A stretch of 64,000 nt of DNA from NCBI GenBank assembly GCA_964542985.1, contig CAZIWH010000002.1, positions 1 through 64,000 on the forward strand, read 5' to 3'. This stretch comes from QNYQ01 sp964542985 (GTDB lineage: Archaea > Thermoproteota > Thermoprotei_A > Sulfolobales > Pyrodictiaceae). Shown piece by piece: positions 51,348 through 60,755 of the stretch (position 1 is the stretch's first letter; each line of letters starts with the position of its first letter). Made by a program: the position numbers and the translations under genes. Below the pieces are notes generated by a model that was given only the letters and a program-made list of their open reading frames with translations, ran no database searches and was not told the DNA's origin.

Positions 51348-53078
51348 GTGGCCGAAGCCTGGCGCTACGCGGGCATTGCCGCGACAGCAGTAGTGGCGTC
51401 AACGTTGCTCCTCGTCGCCGTGGGGCTGCTCCGTTTTGGTGCAGCATCGGCGCTCGTGCTTGCGGCCAGGGAGCCTGGCATATTCTACCCGGCAGCTCAT
51501 CCGCCCTTGGTCTCCTCGACGAGAATAGATGGTAGCCTCGTAGTGTTTATCCGAGGCCCGAGTCTAGGGAGCGTCGGCAACAGTCTCCTAGTTGCGCTGT
51601 TCTCCTCGCTTGCGGCCACAGTAGCGGGGCTGGTGGCTGCTTCCTCGGCCTATCTCTACAGTGGTGTCAGGAGGCTCTGGTGGCTTGTGGCAGTCGCGGC
51701 GCTCGGGATACCCTTCGTCGAGGCCTATGTCGTGGAGAGGCTCTTCAGCCTCGAGTTCGGCCTGCCGAGGCTGCTGCTCCGCCACGGCTTCCCCCTGGTC
51801 CTCGTCCCGACGGGGTTGGCGGCGGTAGCGTTCTACGAGGCCTTCGCGTTCACCCCCTTCGCAGCCGCCATTGTCGGGAGCTACCTGTTCTCGGTGCCGC
51901 GAGAGGAGGTCGAGGCTGCTATACAAATGGGCGCTCGTGGGCCAAGGCTGTTGCTGCTGCTCGCCAGGCTGGCGGCCCCAGCGGTCGCCGCCTCGTTCTT
52001 CTTCGGAGTGCTCTACGTGGTGGATGACGTCTCGGGGCCCTTCGTGTTCTCCGGAGATCCTCTTGCTCGGAGTCTCCTCTCGTACCGCGCCTACACATAT
52101 TTCGCCGAGGCCGCGTCGGGGTTGTTCTCTGCCCAGGGCGTGGGCTACGCTGTTCTCCTCCTCCTAGTAGCTCTGCCCTTCTTCGCGGCGGCCTATATCG
52201 TGCAGGGCAGGATGGTGAGGGAGAAGGGCCACGAGACCGGCGGCTCCATCATGCATGGTGCCTCGCCCCTCTGGCTCCTCGCTTTCCTAGCCGCGGTGGG
52301 GCCTTCGGCAGCTATGCGCCTCTTCTCAGTCGCCTACGCGTTCTCCGACAGGTGGGTCGCCTCGCTTCTCCCAGAGCCTGGCCTGGGGAGCATTAAGCTG
52401 CTAGCGGGTCTCCCCGACGTGCTCAAGGCGGCGCTTAACAGCGGCGTCTACGCCGCAGTAGCTGCTGCCGCTATAGCGGCTATAGGGGGCCTCATGGCCT
52501 GGCATGTTGCTAGGAGGCTTCCCTGCTCCGGGCTTGTCGAGGCTGCAGCTGTGCTGCCGCTTGCGGTGCCGGGCGTTACGATGGCCTACGGGTTGCTGCT
52601 CGTCGTCCTCTCCCTCGGCGGGTCCATAGCCAAGCTGCTGCTCTCCTGGCCCGTCCCCCTGCTGCTCTTGGGCTACTTTGTGAGAAGGCTTCCTCTCTAC
52701 TACTACGCCGCCCGCGCCGTAGTCAACACGGTGCCCCGTGAGGCCGAGGAGGCTGCGGCCAACCTTGGAGCATCCCTCGGCATAATCTACCGTAGCATCA
52801 CGGCGCCGCTAGTATTCAGCAAGACGTTGTCAATCCTAGTCTTCGTAGCGGTCTCTGTTGCGGGTGAAGTGAGCCTCTCCGTGACGATAGGCGGTCTCGG
52901 GGGAGGCACCGGGTGGGGCCATCCGGCGCCACTAATGTACATCGTGGCGGGCTACATGGGGTACAGTGGCCTAAAATACGGTGGCGCCATGGCTGCGGCT
53001 GCACTGCTCTCCTACAGCCTCGCCGCAGTCCTAACCCTGACCGCCACCAGGCTCCTCTTCCTCCGCCGGCGAGGGTAG
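51348..53078 (+). CDS. ABC transporter permease, two fused permease halves
   Basis: 576 residues with about twelve hydrophobic helices. Each half has an EAA-like loop: EAAIQMGARGPRLLLLLARLAAPA (about residue 190) and EAAANLGASLGIIYRSITAPLV (about residue 470). This is the FbpB/ThiP pattern. GTG start three bases after the binding protein. The 3' end overlaps the convergent PP-loop gene by 48 bases. The needed ATPase must be encoded elsewhere. Confidence 0.85.
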   Translation: MAEAWRYAGIAATAVVASTLLLVAVGLLRFGAASALVLAAREPGIFYPAAHPPLVSSTRIDGSLVVFIRGPSLGSVGNSLLVALFSSLAATVAGLVAASSAYLYSGVRRLWWLVAVAALGIPFVEAYVVERLFSLEFGLPRLLLRHGFPLVLVPTGLAAVAFYEAFAFTPFAAAIVGSYLFSVPREEVEAAIQMGARGPRLLLLLARLAAPAVAASFFFGVLYVVDDVSGPFVFSGDPLARSLLSYRAYTYFAEAASGLFSAQGVGYAVLLLLVALPFFAAAYIVQGRMVREKGHETGGSIMHGASPLWLLAFLAAVGPSAAMRLFSVAYAFSDRWVASLLPEPGLGSIKLLAGLPDVLKAALNSGVYAAVAAAAIAAIGGLMAWHVARRLPCSGLVEAAAVLPLAVPGVTMAYGLLLVVLSLGGSIAKLLLSWPVPLLLLGYFVRRLPLYYYAARAVVNTVPREAEEAAANLGASLGIIYRSITAPLVFSKTLSILVFVAVSVAGEVSLSVTIGGLGGGTGWGHPAPLMYIVAGYMGYSGLKYGGAMAAAALLSYSLAAVLTLTATRLLFLRRRG

Positions 53079-54275
53079 CGCGATAGCCAGCCGCCTCCGG
53101 GCGGCGCGGAGGGCTAGCTCGCCTGCGAGCCAGGGAGAGCGGAGGACAGGAGCCTCGGGTAGGGGGCCCTCCCAGAGCCTCTTCACGACAGCTGCCGCGG
53201 AGGCGGCCGAGACACCCGGTAGAGGCCCCTTGTCGAGGAGGAGCTGCTTGAGGTAGAGAAGAGGCTTGGCTAGGGCGTGGCTGAAGCGCCAGAGCCGCTG
53301 CTCCAGGAAAGTCTCAAAGGGGATCCAGCTGTACCACTTGCTCCACTCCTTCTTCAGCACCTTCTCTACGAGCTCCGGGTCCTCCAGGGGTGCCCTATCC
53401 CACGCGAACTCGTAGAGGCTCTTGTAGGGACAGAGGCTGCAGGCAACCCTGGGTAGGCCGTCAAGGTAATCTGGGTGGACGAGGCCTAGGTTGCGGACAA
53501 GCTTAACCACGTCAAGGAGTGTGAAGAGGTAGGTTGGCCTAAACTTCCTGCCCGCCAGAAGTACGCGGGCGGCGAGTGCCTTGGAGAGCCTGGCGAACCT
53601 CTTTGGCGACTCAGTGAGTCTGTCTCCTATGACCTCTACCAGTCGTGGGTCCTCCTTCCTGAGTATCCTCATAGGCTTGGCCTTGTAGACCGTGCAATAT
53701 CTGTACCCCCTACGCGGCAGCCCCCTCCACTTCATAAGAGTCTTCATCTCCCTCCTCGGCGCCTCAACGATATCTATTTCTATGCTAAGCCTTCGGGCAA
53801 CTGTCTCCACGAAGCGGACACTCCTTTCAGATTCCAAGAACGGGATATGAATGTACATGACGTGGAGCTTTATTGGCACATACTCGGCGAGACGCAGCAG
53901 CACCGCGAGAGCAGCGACCGAGTCCTTGCCGCCACTGAAGCCCAACAGTACCCTGCGTCCACGCAGCTCTCTCCCAACAACCCGCCTGAGATAATCCACG
54001 TAATCGTCTAGGCTGCTCACAGCATAAGCATGCACGTAAGGCGGCGAAGCCACCCAGGAAGCCAGAGGCGCAAACCCCCTTCCACCAGGCCCCTCGAGTT
54101 CAAGCGTGCCACGCCTCGAGAGTAGCCCCGTTACATCCCATGCCTCGAAGGGGGTCATCCAGAGATAGTAGCGGCAGCCGCCTCTGAAGCTACAGTATCT
54201 AAAGGCGTCACCGCCGCTGCCAGCAGCGCCCTGGAGCCTGCCGGAGCCATCGAGCACGGGGTATAGCTCCGTCAC
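53031..54275 (-). CDS. PP-loop ATPase of the PAPS reductase/thiouridylase-like family, Cys-rich
   Basis: 414 residues. The N-terminal ~115 residues hold a CxxxxxxC pair (YCSFRGGC) and unknown fold. PP-loop LLGFSGGKDSVAAL (near residue 112), then RYCTVYKAKPM (a PAPS-reductase-like YCT...K.P motif) and CSLCPY (CxxCP). The three later cysteines could hold an FeS cluster or zinc. Probably adenylates a substrate and transfers sulfur, but neither is proven. Divergent from a related gene at 54385. Confidence 0.75.
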   Translation of the reverse strand: MTELYPVLDGSGRLQGAAGSGGDAFRYCSFRGGCRYYLWMTPFEAWDVTGLLSRRGTLELEGPGGRGFAPLASWVASPPYVHAYAVSSLDDYVDYLRRVVGRELRGRRVLLGFSGGKDSVAALAVLLRLAEYVPIKLHVMYIHIPFLESERSVRFVETVARRLSIEIDIVEAPRREMKTLMKWRGLPRRGYRYCTVYKAKPMRILRKEDPRLVEVIGDRLTESPKRFARLSKALAARVLLAGRKFRPTYLFTLLDVVKLVRNLGLVHPDYLDGLPRVACSLCPYKSLYEFAWDRAPLEDPELVEKVLKKEWSKWYSWIPFETFLEQRLWRFSHALAKPLLYLKQLLLDKGPLPGVSAASAAAVVKRLWEGPLPEAPVLRSPWLAGELALRAARRRLAIALPSPAEEEEPGGGQG

Positions 54276-54384
54276 CTCTCTCCGTCCCCGCGGCCGCCAT
54301 GGCGGCTGCAGCCAGGTTAATTGCGGCCACGCGGCTCACGCCGAGCCATAGAGGGGTTCCGGTAGCCGCTGCGAGGGTCGCGCG
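54276..54384. promoter_or_regulatory. Divergent promoter region of the PP-loop pair
   Basis: The only AT-rich element is TTAATT (54317-54322), readable on both strands. It lies about 42 bases before one gene and 63 before the other, and could serve both. Confidence 0.3.
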
Positions 54385-55755
54385 GTGTTCACGTTCGTAG
54401 TCCGCAGCAAGAGGGACGCAGACGCGCTGCGAGCGATGGTGCAGCGATTCTACAGCGGCTGGGGCGTCGAGGTTAAGACGCTTCACGGGGCCCGCGGCGC
54501 GGAAGCCATACTCAAGGCTGTTTCAAGCATAGTGTCCTCCAGGGGGTTCTACATAATCCTGCTGGGCAGGGAGGATAGGGAGGCGGCCCGCGTACTTGAG
54601 GCGGAGCTTCCGCCAAACGCGGCGGCGCATGTCGTTCCCAAGGCGAGGGTGAGGAATGCTAGGCTTGAGCAACTCTACGTTGAGACATTGAGGGCTAGGG
54701 CCAGGCTACGCCTAGCAGCCTCGTGGGGTGAAGACAGCTACCTGTTGAGCTGGAGAGGCAGGAGGTTAGAGGACTACACGGTTGACCTTAGCTTCGACAA
54801 CTTCATCGGGCTAGGGAGTTTTGCCCGCCTCGTCTCAATGCTCACGGGAAGCGAGGTCGGCGAGAACCCCCTGGTCCTCCGCCTCCAAGGAGGGCTACAC
54901 TACGTCTACAACGGGGTCAGGGTCCGCGCCCTACTCGAGGTGGGCGACGAGGGTTATCGGCCGCGGGCCAGGATAATGGAGGGTGAGCCCGTATCGGTTC
55001 CCCTAAGCCGTCTCGTTGACGCCAACCGCGAGGTAGTAGAGGCGCTTGCAGAGGCCTCAGCGGGGTTCCTACGCAGCCTTGGGGATTTTGACCGGGTGGT
55101 AGTGCCGTGGAGCGGCGGGAAGGATAGCACGGCCGCGCTGCTGTTAGCCATAAGGGTCTACGGGCGCCGGAAGGTGGTGGCCGTCTATGGGGACACGGGC
55201 ACGGAGTTCCCAGACACCGTCCACTACGTGGAGGAGGTGGCCTCGAGGCTCGGTGTCGAATTCCACCGGGTCTACGCGGGGGTTGACGAGGCGCTGCGCC
55301 GGGGCGCGCCGATGCCCAACCACAGCAACCGCTGGTGCACAGGCCTAAAGGTTCGAGCCATAGAGTCAAAGATAAAGGAGCTGGTCGAGGGTAGAACCCT
55401 CGTGCTCATAGGAGATCGTGACGCCGAGTCGCCGGCTAGGAGCGACAGGCCGCCGGCGAGGCCCGGTCCAGGAGGCTCAATAGCGGCGGCGCCCCTGAAG
55501 CCCTGGAGCGGGGCGGCCGTGCAGCTCTACGTGCTCTCCCACGGCGTTCCGCTGAACCCGATGTACAGCCGCGGCTTTTACCGCGTAGGCTGCTACATGT
55601 GTCCAGCCCTCCGCAACTGGGAGCTGTACGCAATGCTCCACGACCGCGGTCTCTGCATCAGGCTGGCGGGGAGCCCGATATACCGCAGGTTTATCCACAG
55701 CCGCCTCTACCGGCGCCGGGGAGAGGAGGGAGGCGGTGCTGAGAACCCCGGATGA
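54385..55755 (+). CDS. Second PP-loop ATPase of PAPS reductase-like family
   Basis: 456 residues. An unassigned N-terminal region (~1-230) is followed by VVPWSGGKDSTAAL (PP-loop), GDTGTEFPDT, HSNRWCTGLKVRA (the Cys motif), GDRDAESPARS and YMCPALRNWE (CYMCP). Strong PAPS-reductase-like layout, with Cys and CxxC. GTG start. It is divergent from the PP-loop gene at 53031 and upstream of hel308. Confidence 0.75.
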   Translation: MFTFVVRSKRDADALRAMVQRFYSGWGVEVKTLHGARGAEAILKAVSSIVSSRGFYIILLGREDREAARVLEAELPPNAAAHVVPKARVRNARLEQLYVETLRARARLRLAASWGEDSYLLSWRGRRLEDYTVDLSFDNFIGLGSFARLVSMLTGSEVGENPLVLRLQGGLHYVYNGVRVRALLEVGDEGYRPRARIMEGEPVSVPLSRLVDANREVVEALAEASAGFLRSLGDFDRVVVPWSGGKDSTAALLLAIRVYGRRKVVAVYGDTGTEFPDTVHYVEEVASRLGVEFHRVYAGVDEALRRGAPMPNHSNRWCTGLKVRAIESKIKELVEGRTLVLIGDRDAESPARSDRPPARPGPGGSIAAAPLKPWSGAAVQLYVLSHGVPLNPMYSRGFYRVGCYMCPALRNWELYAMLHDRGLCIRLAGSPIYRRFIHSRLYRRRGEEGGGAENPG

Positions 55756-55842
55756 GGCCTCCGACCCCTCTCCGTGGGGGTGAAGCCTTCAGCGGCGGCT
55801 GAGCCCCTCCCTTCCCCCGCTCTGCTTACAAGGTGCTGCTTC

Positions 55843-58002
55843 ATGAGGCTGGAGGGCTACCCTGCCAAGGTGCTGGAGGCGCTCGGCATAGAGGAGCTGT
55901 TCCCGCCGCAGAGAAAGGCCCTTACGGCTGGGATCCTGGACGGGAGGAGCGTCGTCGTCTCCTCGCCCACAGGGAGCGGGAAGAGCCTCATAGCCCTCCT
56001 GGCTGCCGCCTCTAGGCTGGAGGAAGGTGGCCGTGTCGTCTACGTGGCCCCCCTCCGTAGCCTTGTCTACGAGAGAGCTGAGGAGTGGCGCCGCGTCCTG
56101 GAGCCCCTAGGTATGCGCGTCGCGGTCTCGACCGGAGACTATGACAGGGTTGAGCCCTGGCTTGGCCGCGCTGACACGGTGTTGTTGACCTATGAGAAGC
56201 TTGACTCCCTGCTCCGCCATGGAGTCGAGTGGCTGCGTCGTGTATCGCTCCTAGTTGTCGACGAGGCCCACTACATTGGGGACAAGACGCGTGGCCCCGT
56301 CCTTGAGTTGGCGGTAGCGAGGATGACCACGCTGAACCCCGGGCTACAAGTGGTAGCGATGAGCGCGACGATACCTAACGCTGGCGAGATAGCGGGATGG
56401 CTCTCGGCCAGGCTCGTCGAGTCGGACTGGAGGCCAGTGCCGCTCCGTGAAGGGGTTGCGAGGGCCGGCACCGTGCTCTGGAGCGATGGAGGCGAGGATG
56501 AGTACGACAGGCTGACGGGGAACACGAGCCTCGACCTCGCGCTCGACGCTGTGGCTGAGGGAGGCCAGGCCCTGGTGTTCGTGCAGAGCAGGAGAAAGGC
56601 CGTGGCCCTCGCCAGGAAGCTCTACGAGGCGGCCTCCAGGCCAGGTGTCTCCGGCCTCCTCCCGAGCCTTGATCCTCCTCCTCTCCGTGGCCTCCTCGAG
56701 CGCCCCGAGCATCGCAGCCTCAACTCGTTGCTGGCGCAACTCTCCTCCCGCGGGATAGGCTTCCACCATGCGGGGCTAGCGAGCTACCAGAGAGAGGCCG
56801 TGGAGAAGGCCTTCAGGGAGAGGAGGCTCTTGGTTCTCTTCGCGACGCCTACCCTAGCGGCTGGCGTCAATCTACCCGCAAGGAGGGTTGTCGTGGATTC
56901 CCTTTACCGCTACTCCGGTGGCAGGAGTGAGCCGATAACCGTGTCGGAGTATAAGCAGCTCGCGGGCCGGGCTGGGAGGCCGGGTCTCGACAAGGTGGGC
57001 GAGGCAGTCATAGCGGCTAGGAGTGAGGAGGCGTTCTGGAACAGCTACTACGGCTACGTGAAGGGCTCCCCGGAGCCTGTGGTCTCGAAGCTTGTCTCCG
57101 AGAAAGCACTCCGCAGCCAGGTTCTCGCAGCAGCCTGCGGCAGCGGCCCCGGCGTTGTAGAGGTGTTTGAGCACACCTTCTACGCCTACCTCTACGGCAG
57201 CCCGGCTCGCGAGGTAGAGGCTACGCTTAGGAAGCTAGAGGAGATGGGGATGGTGGTCGGCGGCGAGGCCACGAGGCTCGGCCGCCGCGTGGCAGAGCTC
57301 TACATAGACCCGTTGACAGCCTGGAGGATGCGCAGAGGTCTGGAGAGGCTCTGGACAAGCAGCCTCGAGCTTAGGGATGTGTTGTTCCTAAGCCTCTGGA
57401 ACAGCGACGCCGTTCTGCTGCGGCCGCCGCGCGGCGAGGCGTTGGGCCTGGAGGCTGAGGCCGAGGAGTACCTTGAGGGCCTGGGCTTCCACTATGGCGG
57501 CGACTATCTTGAGCCCGACATAGCTGTGGCGGCCAAGGCGCTCTACACCGCGGAGATGCTCAGTGAGTGGATAAACGGCGTGCAGGAGGATATCCTCTTG
57601 GAGCACTACGGGATAGACCCCGGCGACCTACGTGCGGTCGTGGAGACTGCTGCGTGGCTGGCCTACTCCATTGCCCAGATAGCAGGGATAATGGGCCATC
57701 CAGCGGCAGGACAGCTCGCCGACCTGGAGATCATGGTTAAGTATGGTGTCCCCCGGGAACTTGTGCCCCTCGTCAAGCTGCCCGGTATAGGGAGGGTGCG
57801 TGCCCGGCTCCTATACGAGGCCGGTCTACGCAGCCCCGAGGAGGTGGCCAAGCTGAGCCCAGATCAGCTCAGCAGGCTCATCAAGGGGCTCGGGGAGACG
57901 CGTGCAAGGGAGACGGTGGAGGCCGCGGCCCAGAGCAGCGGAGGCGGCGGGGCCAAGAAGAGGGGACAGACCAGGCTCCTGGACTTCCTTGGAGGGCGGT
58001 GA
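55843..58002 (+). CDS. hel308: Hel308-family DNA helicase (Hjm)
   Basis: About 719 residues: SPTGSGKSLIALLAAASRL (motif I), VVDEAHYIGD (II), MSATIPN (III), FVQSRRKAV, FATPTLAAGVNLPARRVVVDS (V) and QLAGRAGRPG (VI), then winged helix, ratchet helices and a C-terminal helix-hairpin-helix (LPGIGRVRARLLYEAGL). It acts at stalled replication forks. The frame is open from 55774, but ATG 55843 matches homologues. Confidence 0.93.
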   Translation: MRLEGYPAKVLEALGIEELFPPQRKALTAGILDGRSVVVSSPTGSGKSLIALLAAASRLEEGGRVVYVAPLRSLVYERAEEWRRVLEPLGMRVAVSTGDYDRVEPWLGRADTVLLTYEKLDSLLRHGVEWLRRVSLLVVDEAHYIGDKTRGPVLELAVARMTTLNPGLQVVAMSATIPNAGEIAGWLSARLVESDWRPVPLREGVARAGTVLWSDGGEDEYDRLTGNTSLDLALDAVAEGGQALVFVQSRRKAVALARKLYEAASRPGVSGLLPSLDPPPLRGLLERPEHRSLNSLLAQLSSRGIGFHHAGLASYQREAVEKAFRERRLLVLFATPTLAAGVNLPARRVVVDSLYRYSGGRSEPITVSEYKQLAGRAGRPGLDKVGEAVIAARSEEAFWNSYYGYVKGSPEPVVSKLVSEKALRSQVLAAACGSGPGVVEVFEHTFYAYLYGSPAREVEATLRKLEEMGMVVGGEATRLGRRVAELYIDPLTAWRMRRGLERLWTSSLELRDVLFLSLWNSDAVLLRPPRGEALGLEAEAEEYLEGLGFHYGGDYLEPDIAVAAKALYTAEMLSEWINGVQEDILLEHYGIDPGDLRAVVETAAWLAYSIAQIAGIMGHPAAGQLADLEIMVKYGVPRELVPLVKLPGIGRVRARLLYEAGLRSPEEVAKLSPDQLSRLIKGLGETRARETVEAAAQSSGGGGAKKRGQTRLLDFLGGR

Positions 58003-58020
58003 GCGGACCGCCAGTGTCCG

Positions 58021-58045
58021 ACCACCCTCTCGCCGTGGGGGTGGT
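58021..58045 (+). terminator. Hairpin after hel308
   Basis: ACCACCC (58021-58027) pairs with GGGTGGT (58039-58045) around an 11-nt loop, 18 bases past the stop. A GTTTTTG run follows at 58081-58087. Possible terminator. Confidence 0.35.
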
Positions 58046-58130
58046 GTGAGGAGCGTTTCGCCGCAGCGAGCCTCCGCAATGTTTTTGTAGAAGCGGCTGC
58101 GCGACTCGCTCAATTCATGGGTGACGAAGA

Positions 58131-59489
58131 GTGGCTGCCATAGAAGAGATAAGGCCCGTCAAGAAGTTAAAGAGGGTGAGTGCACATAGCCACATAAGGG
58201 GGCTAGGCCTCGACGAGAAGGGCCACGCGAAGTTCATAGGAGACGGGCTAGTCGGCCAAGTGGAAGCCAGAGAGGCTGCGGGCATAGTGGTACAGATGGT
58301 CAAGGAGGGCAAGATGGCTGGCCGCGGCGTACTCCTAGTGGGCCCGAGCGGGACAGGAAAGACGGCGATAGCAGTAGGTATTGCGAGAGAGCTGGGCGAG
58401 GACACGCCCTTCTATGCGATGAGTGGAGCCGAGATATACAGCACTGAGTTGAAGAAGACCGAGCTCCTCACTCAAGCACTGAGGAAGGCCATAGGCGTGA
58501 GGTTCCGCGAAAAGAGGCTAGTATACGAGGGCGTAGTCAAGAAGATAAGGATAGGCTTCGTGAGGCACCCACTCAACCCCTACCTAAAGCTACCCAGGGA
58601 AGCCGAGCTAGTGCTCGAGACTACCGACGACGAGATGAAGCTACGTGTAGGTGAGGAAATAGCGGTGCAGCTCATGAACCTCCGTGTCCGCCGCGGTGAC
58701 GTAATATGGATAGACGCTAAGACGGGCGAAGTATACAAGGTTGGCCGCGTATGTCGCGACAAGGAGCACTACGACATAACGGTGTCGAGGTGCGTTAAGA
58801 CTCCCGAGGGCCCAGTGAAGAAGGAGAAAGAGATAGTGTACACTCTGCGCCTGCACGACCTAGACGTGAGCTATGCGGCGCAGCAGGCTAGCGTGTTCAC
58901 GCTCTTCGGGCTACCCGTCTCCAGGGAGATACCGGCTGAGATAAGGCAGCGCGTGGACGCTGAGGTGAAGAAGCTGATAGAGAGCGGCAGAGCCGAGCTT
59001 GTGCCCGGCGTACTGTTCATAGATGATGCACACATGTTGGACATAGAGGCGTTCAGCTTCCTGACCAGGGCGCTAGAGGAGAGCGAACTGGTCCCGATAC
59101 TGATACTCGCGACGAACAGGGGTATAACCAAGATAAGGGGTACTGACATCGAGTCGCCTCATGGCATGCCGCTGGATCTCATAGATAGGTTGCTGATAAT
59201 AAGGACAAGGCCCTACAAGCCCGAGGAGATAAAGGAGATACTGCGCATAAGGGCTGATGAAGAGGACATACCGCTTAGCGAGGAAGCACTTGACGAGCTG
59301 ACACGTATAGGTGCTGAGAAGAGCCTTCGCTACGCGATACAACTGATGGAGCCTGCGAGGATACTCGCCGAGCGCGAGGGCAGGACGAAGGTGCTGGCCG
59401 AGGACGTGAAGCGTGCTATGAAGTACTTCGTAGACGTCAAGGAGAGCGTCAAATACGTCCAGGAGCTGGAGGAGAAGTTCCTCAAGTAA
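58131..59489 (+). CDS. TIP49/RuvB-like AAA+ ATPase
   Basis: 452 residues: LLVGPSGTGKTAIAVGIARELG (Walker A), domain II insertion (about residues 125-235, OB-like), Walker B as FIDDAHMLD (near residue 297, Asp where DEAD/DEVH has Glu), and ATNRG, then helical lid with SLRYAIQLMEP. It relates to eukaryotic RuvBL1/2 in chromatin remodelling and RNP assembly. Archaeal function unclear. GTG start. Confidence 0.9.
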   Translation: MAAIEEIRPVKKLKRVSAHSHIRGLGLDEKGHAKFIGDGLVGQVEAREAAGIVVQMVKEGKMAGRGVLLVGPSGTGKTAIAVGIARELGEDTPFYAMSGAEIYSTELKKTELLTQALRKAIGVRFREKRLVYEGVVKKIRIGFVRHPLNPYLKLPREAELVLETTDDEMKLRVGEEIAVQLMNLRVRRGDVIWIDAKTGEVYKVGRVCRDKEHYDITVSRCVKTPEGPVKKEKEIVYTLRLHDLDVSYAAQQASVFTLFGLPVSREIPAEIRQRVDAEVKKLIESGRAELVPGVLFIDDAHMLDIEAFSFLTRALEESELVPILILATNRGITKIRGTDIESPHGMPLDLIDRLLIIRTRPYKPEEIKEILRIRADEEDIPLSEEALDELTRIGAEKSLRYAIQLMEPARILAEREGRTKVLAEDVKRAMKYFVDVKESVKYVQELEEKFLK

Positions 59490-59529
59490 CCCCTCCTTTC
59501 ACGTACATTTCTCTCCGCGGGGCGTAACT

Positions 59530-60312
59530 GTGGACGAGGCTCAGAGGCGCGTTGAGAGCATAGTGCGTGGACTAATCACCCTCTCCTCTCGGCTACCCTC
59601 CAGGGACATCGAGAGAATAGTCGAGAGCATAGCCTCGGAGGAGCATCTGGATCTAGCGGTAGCCTACTCCGCGGCAGCCTCCCGGCTCGCTTCAAGGTGG
59701 CTGCGCTGGGAGTGGCTCTGTAAGGAGCGGGGAGTTGAGGAGACCTGCAGCGAGGTTGAGGAAGAGGTATCGCGGCACGGCGAAGGCCTCGGCGTGGTCA
59801 CCTACTTCAACGTTGAGTTCAAGTCGATTATAGTCAGGATGTACCGTGACCTCTCTCCGGGCGTCGCCGTTCCTCGCTGGGTGCTGATGTACGCTGTTAG
59901 GCTCGAGATACCGCTTGTGACCATCCTTGGAGGCCTCTCTAGGGCCGAGCAGGCGGCAAGGCTGCCGGCCTTCGCCTCAGCGCTGCTCTACCTGGACGCG
60001 GTAGCTCGTGGGCTCTACGACTTCTATAACGAGAGGGGAGCGCAGGTAGCCTCCGCCACGGCGGCCTACCTCTACTGGGAGGTTCTGCGCCCGTGCACAG
60101 TCTTCGCGGACGCGGCGGCCAGGGTTCTAGCCGCGCACAGAGCCTACGAGGTGTGGAGGAGGGTCAGGGAGGAGACGCGTGAGCGCGGCGAGCCGCCACC
60201 GCCTAGGAGGTCTATTGAGGAGGCCTGCAGTATATTCTCCAGGGAGTTGCTGCGGCAGCTGAGCGAGAGAAGGCGCAGGAGTGAAGCAGCCGGGGGAGAG
60301 GGGCCCAGCTAA
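59530..60312 (+). CDS. Hypothetical helical protein next to TIP49
   Basis: 260 residues, mainly helical, with RRVESIVRGLITLSSRLPSRDIERIVESI near the N-terminus and a charged Arg/Glu end. Cys near 74 and 84. GTG start 41 bases after the TIP49 gene, so they probably share a transcript. No family recognised. Confidence 0.5.
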   Translation: MDEAQRRVESIVRGLITLSSRLPSRDIERIVESIASEEHLDLAVAYSAAASRLASRWLRWEWLCKERGVEETCSEVEEEVSRHGEGLGVVTYFNVEFKSIIVRMYRDLSPGVAVPRWVLMYAVRLEIPLVTILGGLSRAEQAARLPAFASALLYLDAVARGLYDFYNERGAQVASATAAYLYWEVLRPCTVFADAAARVLAAHRAYEVWRRVREETRERGEPPPPRRSIEEACSIFSRELLRQLSERRRRSEAAGGEGPS

Positions 60313-60356
60313 AAACTCGGCATGGGGCTCTCTCGGTCGCAGGTACGGCCGGCACC

Positions 60357-60683
60357 TTAGAAGCCGAAGAGGCTCTCGAGGCCGGCGGCGAGTTCTTCCT
60401 CGCTGACCTCCTCTTTCTTCTCCTCCTTCTCCTCTTCCTCTTCTTTCTTCTCCTCGGCAGCGGGCTGTGCGGCGGCTGCGGGCACAGCGGCAGGCGCTAC
60501 GGGCATAGCGGTAGCAGATTTTATCACCTCGTCTATGTTGATGTTCTTTAGGGCAGCGACCACGGCCTTTATACGGGCCTCGTCAACTTCTATGCCCGCG
60601 GCTTCGAGAACCTTCTTGAGCGCCTCCTCGGTTATCTCCTTGCCGGCCGCATGGAGCATGAGGCTCGCATATATGTACTCCAT
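60357..60683 (-). CDS. rpl12: Ribosomal protein P1 (L12e)
   Basis: 108 residues: helical dimerisation domain (YIYASLMLHAAGKEITEEALKKVLEAAGIEVDE, 60677-60576), Ala/Pro hinge, Glu/Lys-rich stretch and the C-terminal ESLFGF tail that recruits translation factors. GGAGGGG is nine bases before the ATG. Unlike many archaea, L10 and L1 are not adjacent. Confidence 0.93.
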   Translation of the reverse strand: MEYIYASLMLHAAGKEITEEALKKVLEAAGIEVDEARIKAVVAALKNINIDEVIKSATAMPVAPAAVPAAAAQPAAEEKKEEEEEKEEKKEEVSEEELAAGLESLFGF

Positions 60684-60726
60684 CCTTCTGCCCCTCCGTG
60701 CTCCCCGATGCGCGTTCTAAACGCCC

Positions 60727-60755
60727 AGGCAGCGCACCCCGGTGCCCGGGCTTCT
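60727..60755 (-). terminator. Hairpin between isoaspartyl peptidase and rpl12
   Basis: On the minus strand GCCCGGGC pairs with GCCTGGGC (8 pairs, one GU) just after the peptidase stop at 60756. It may separate the peptidase and rpl12 transcripts; TTTAGAA near 60714-60720 could be the rpl12 box A. Confidence 0.35.
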
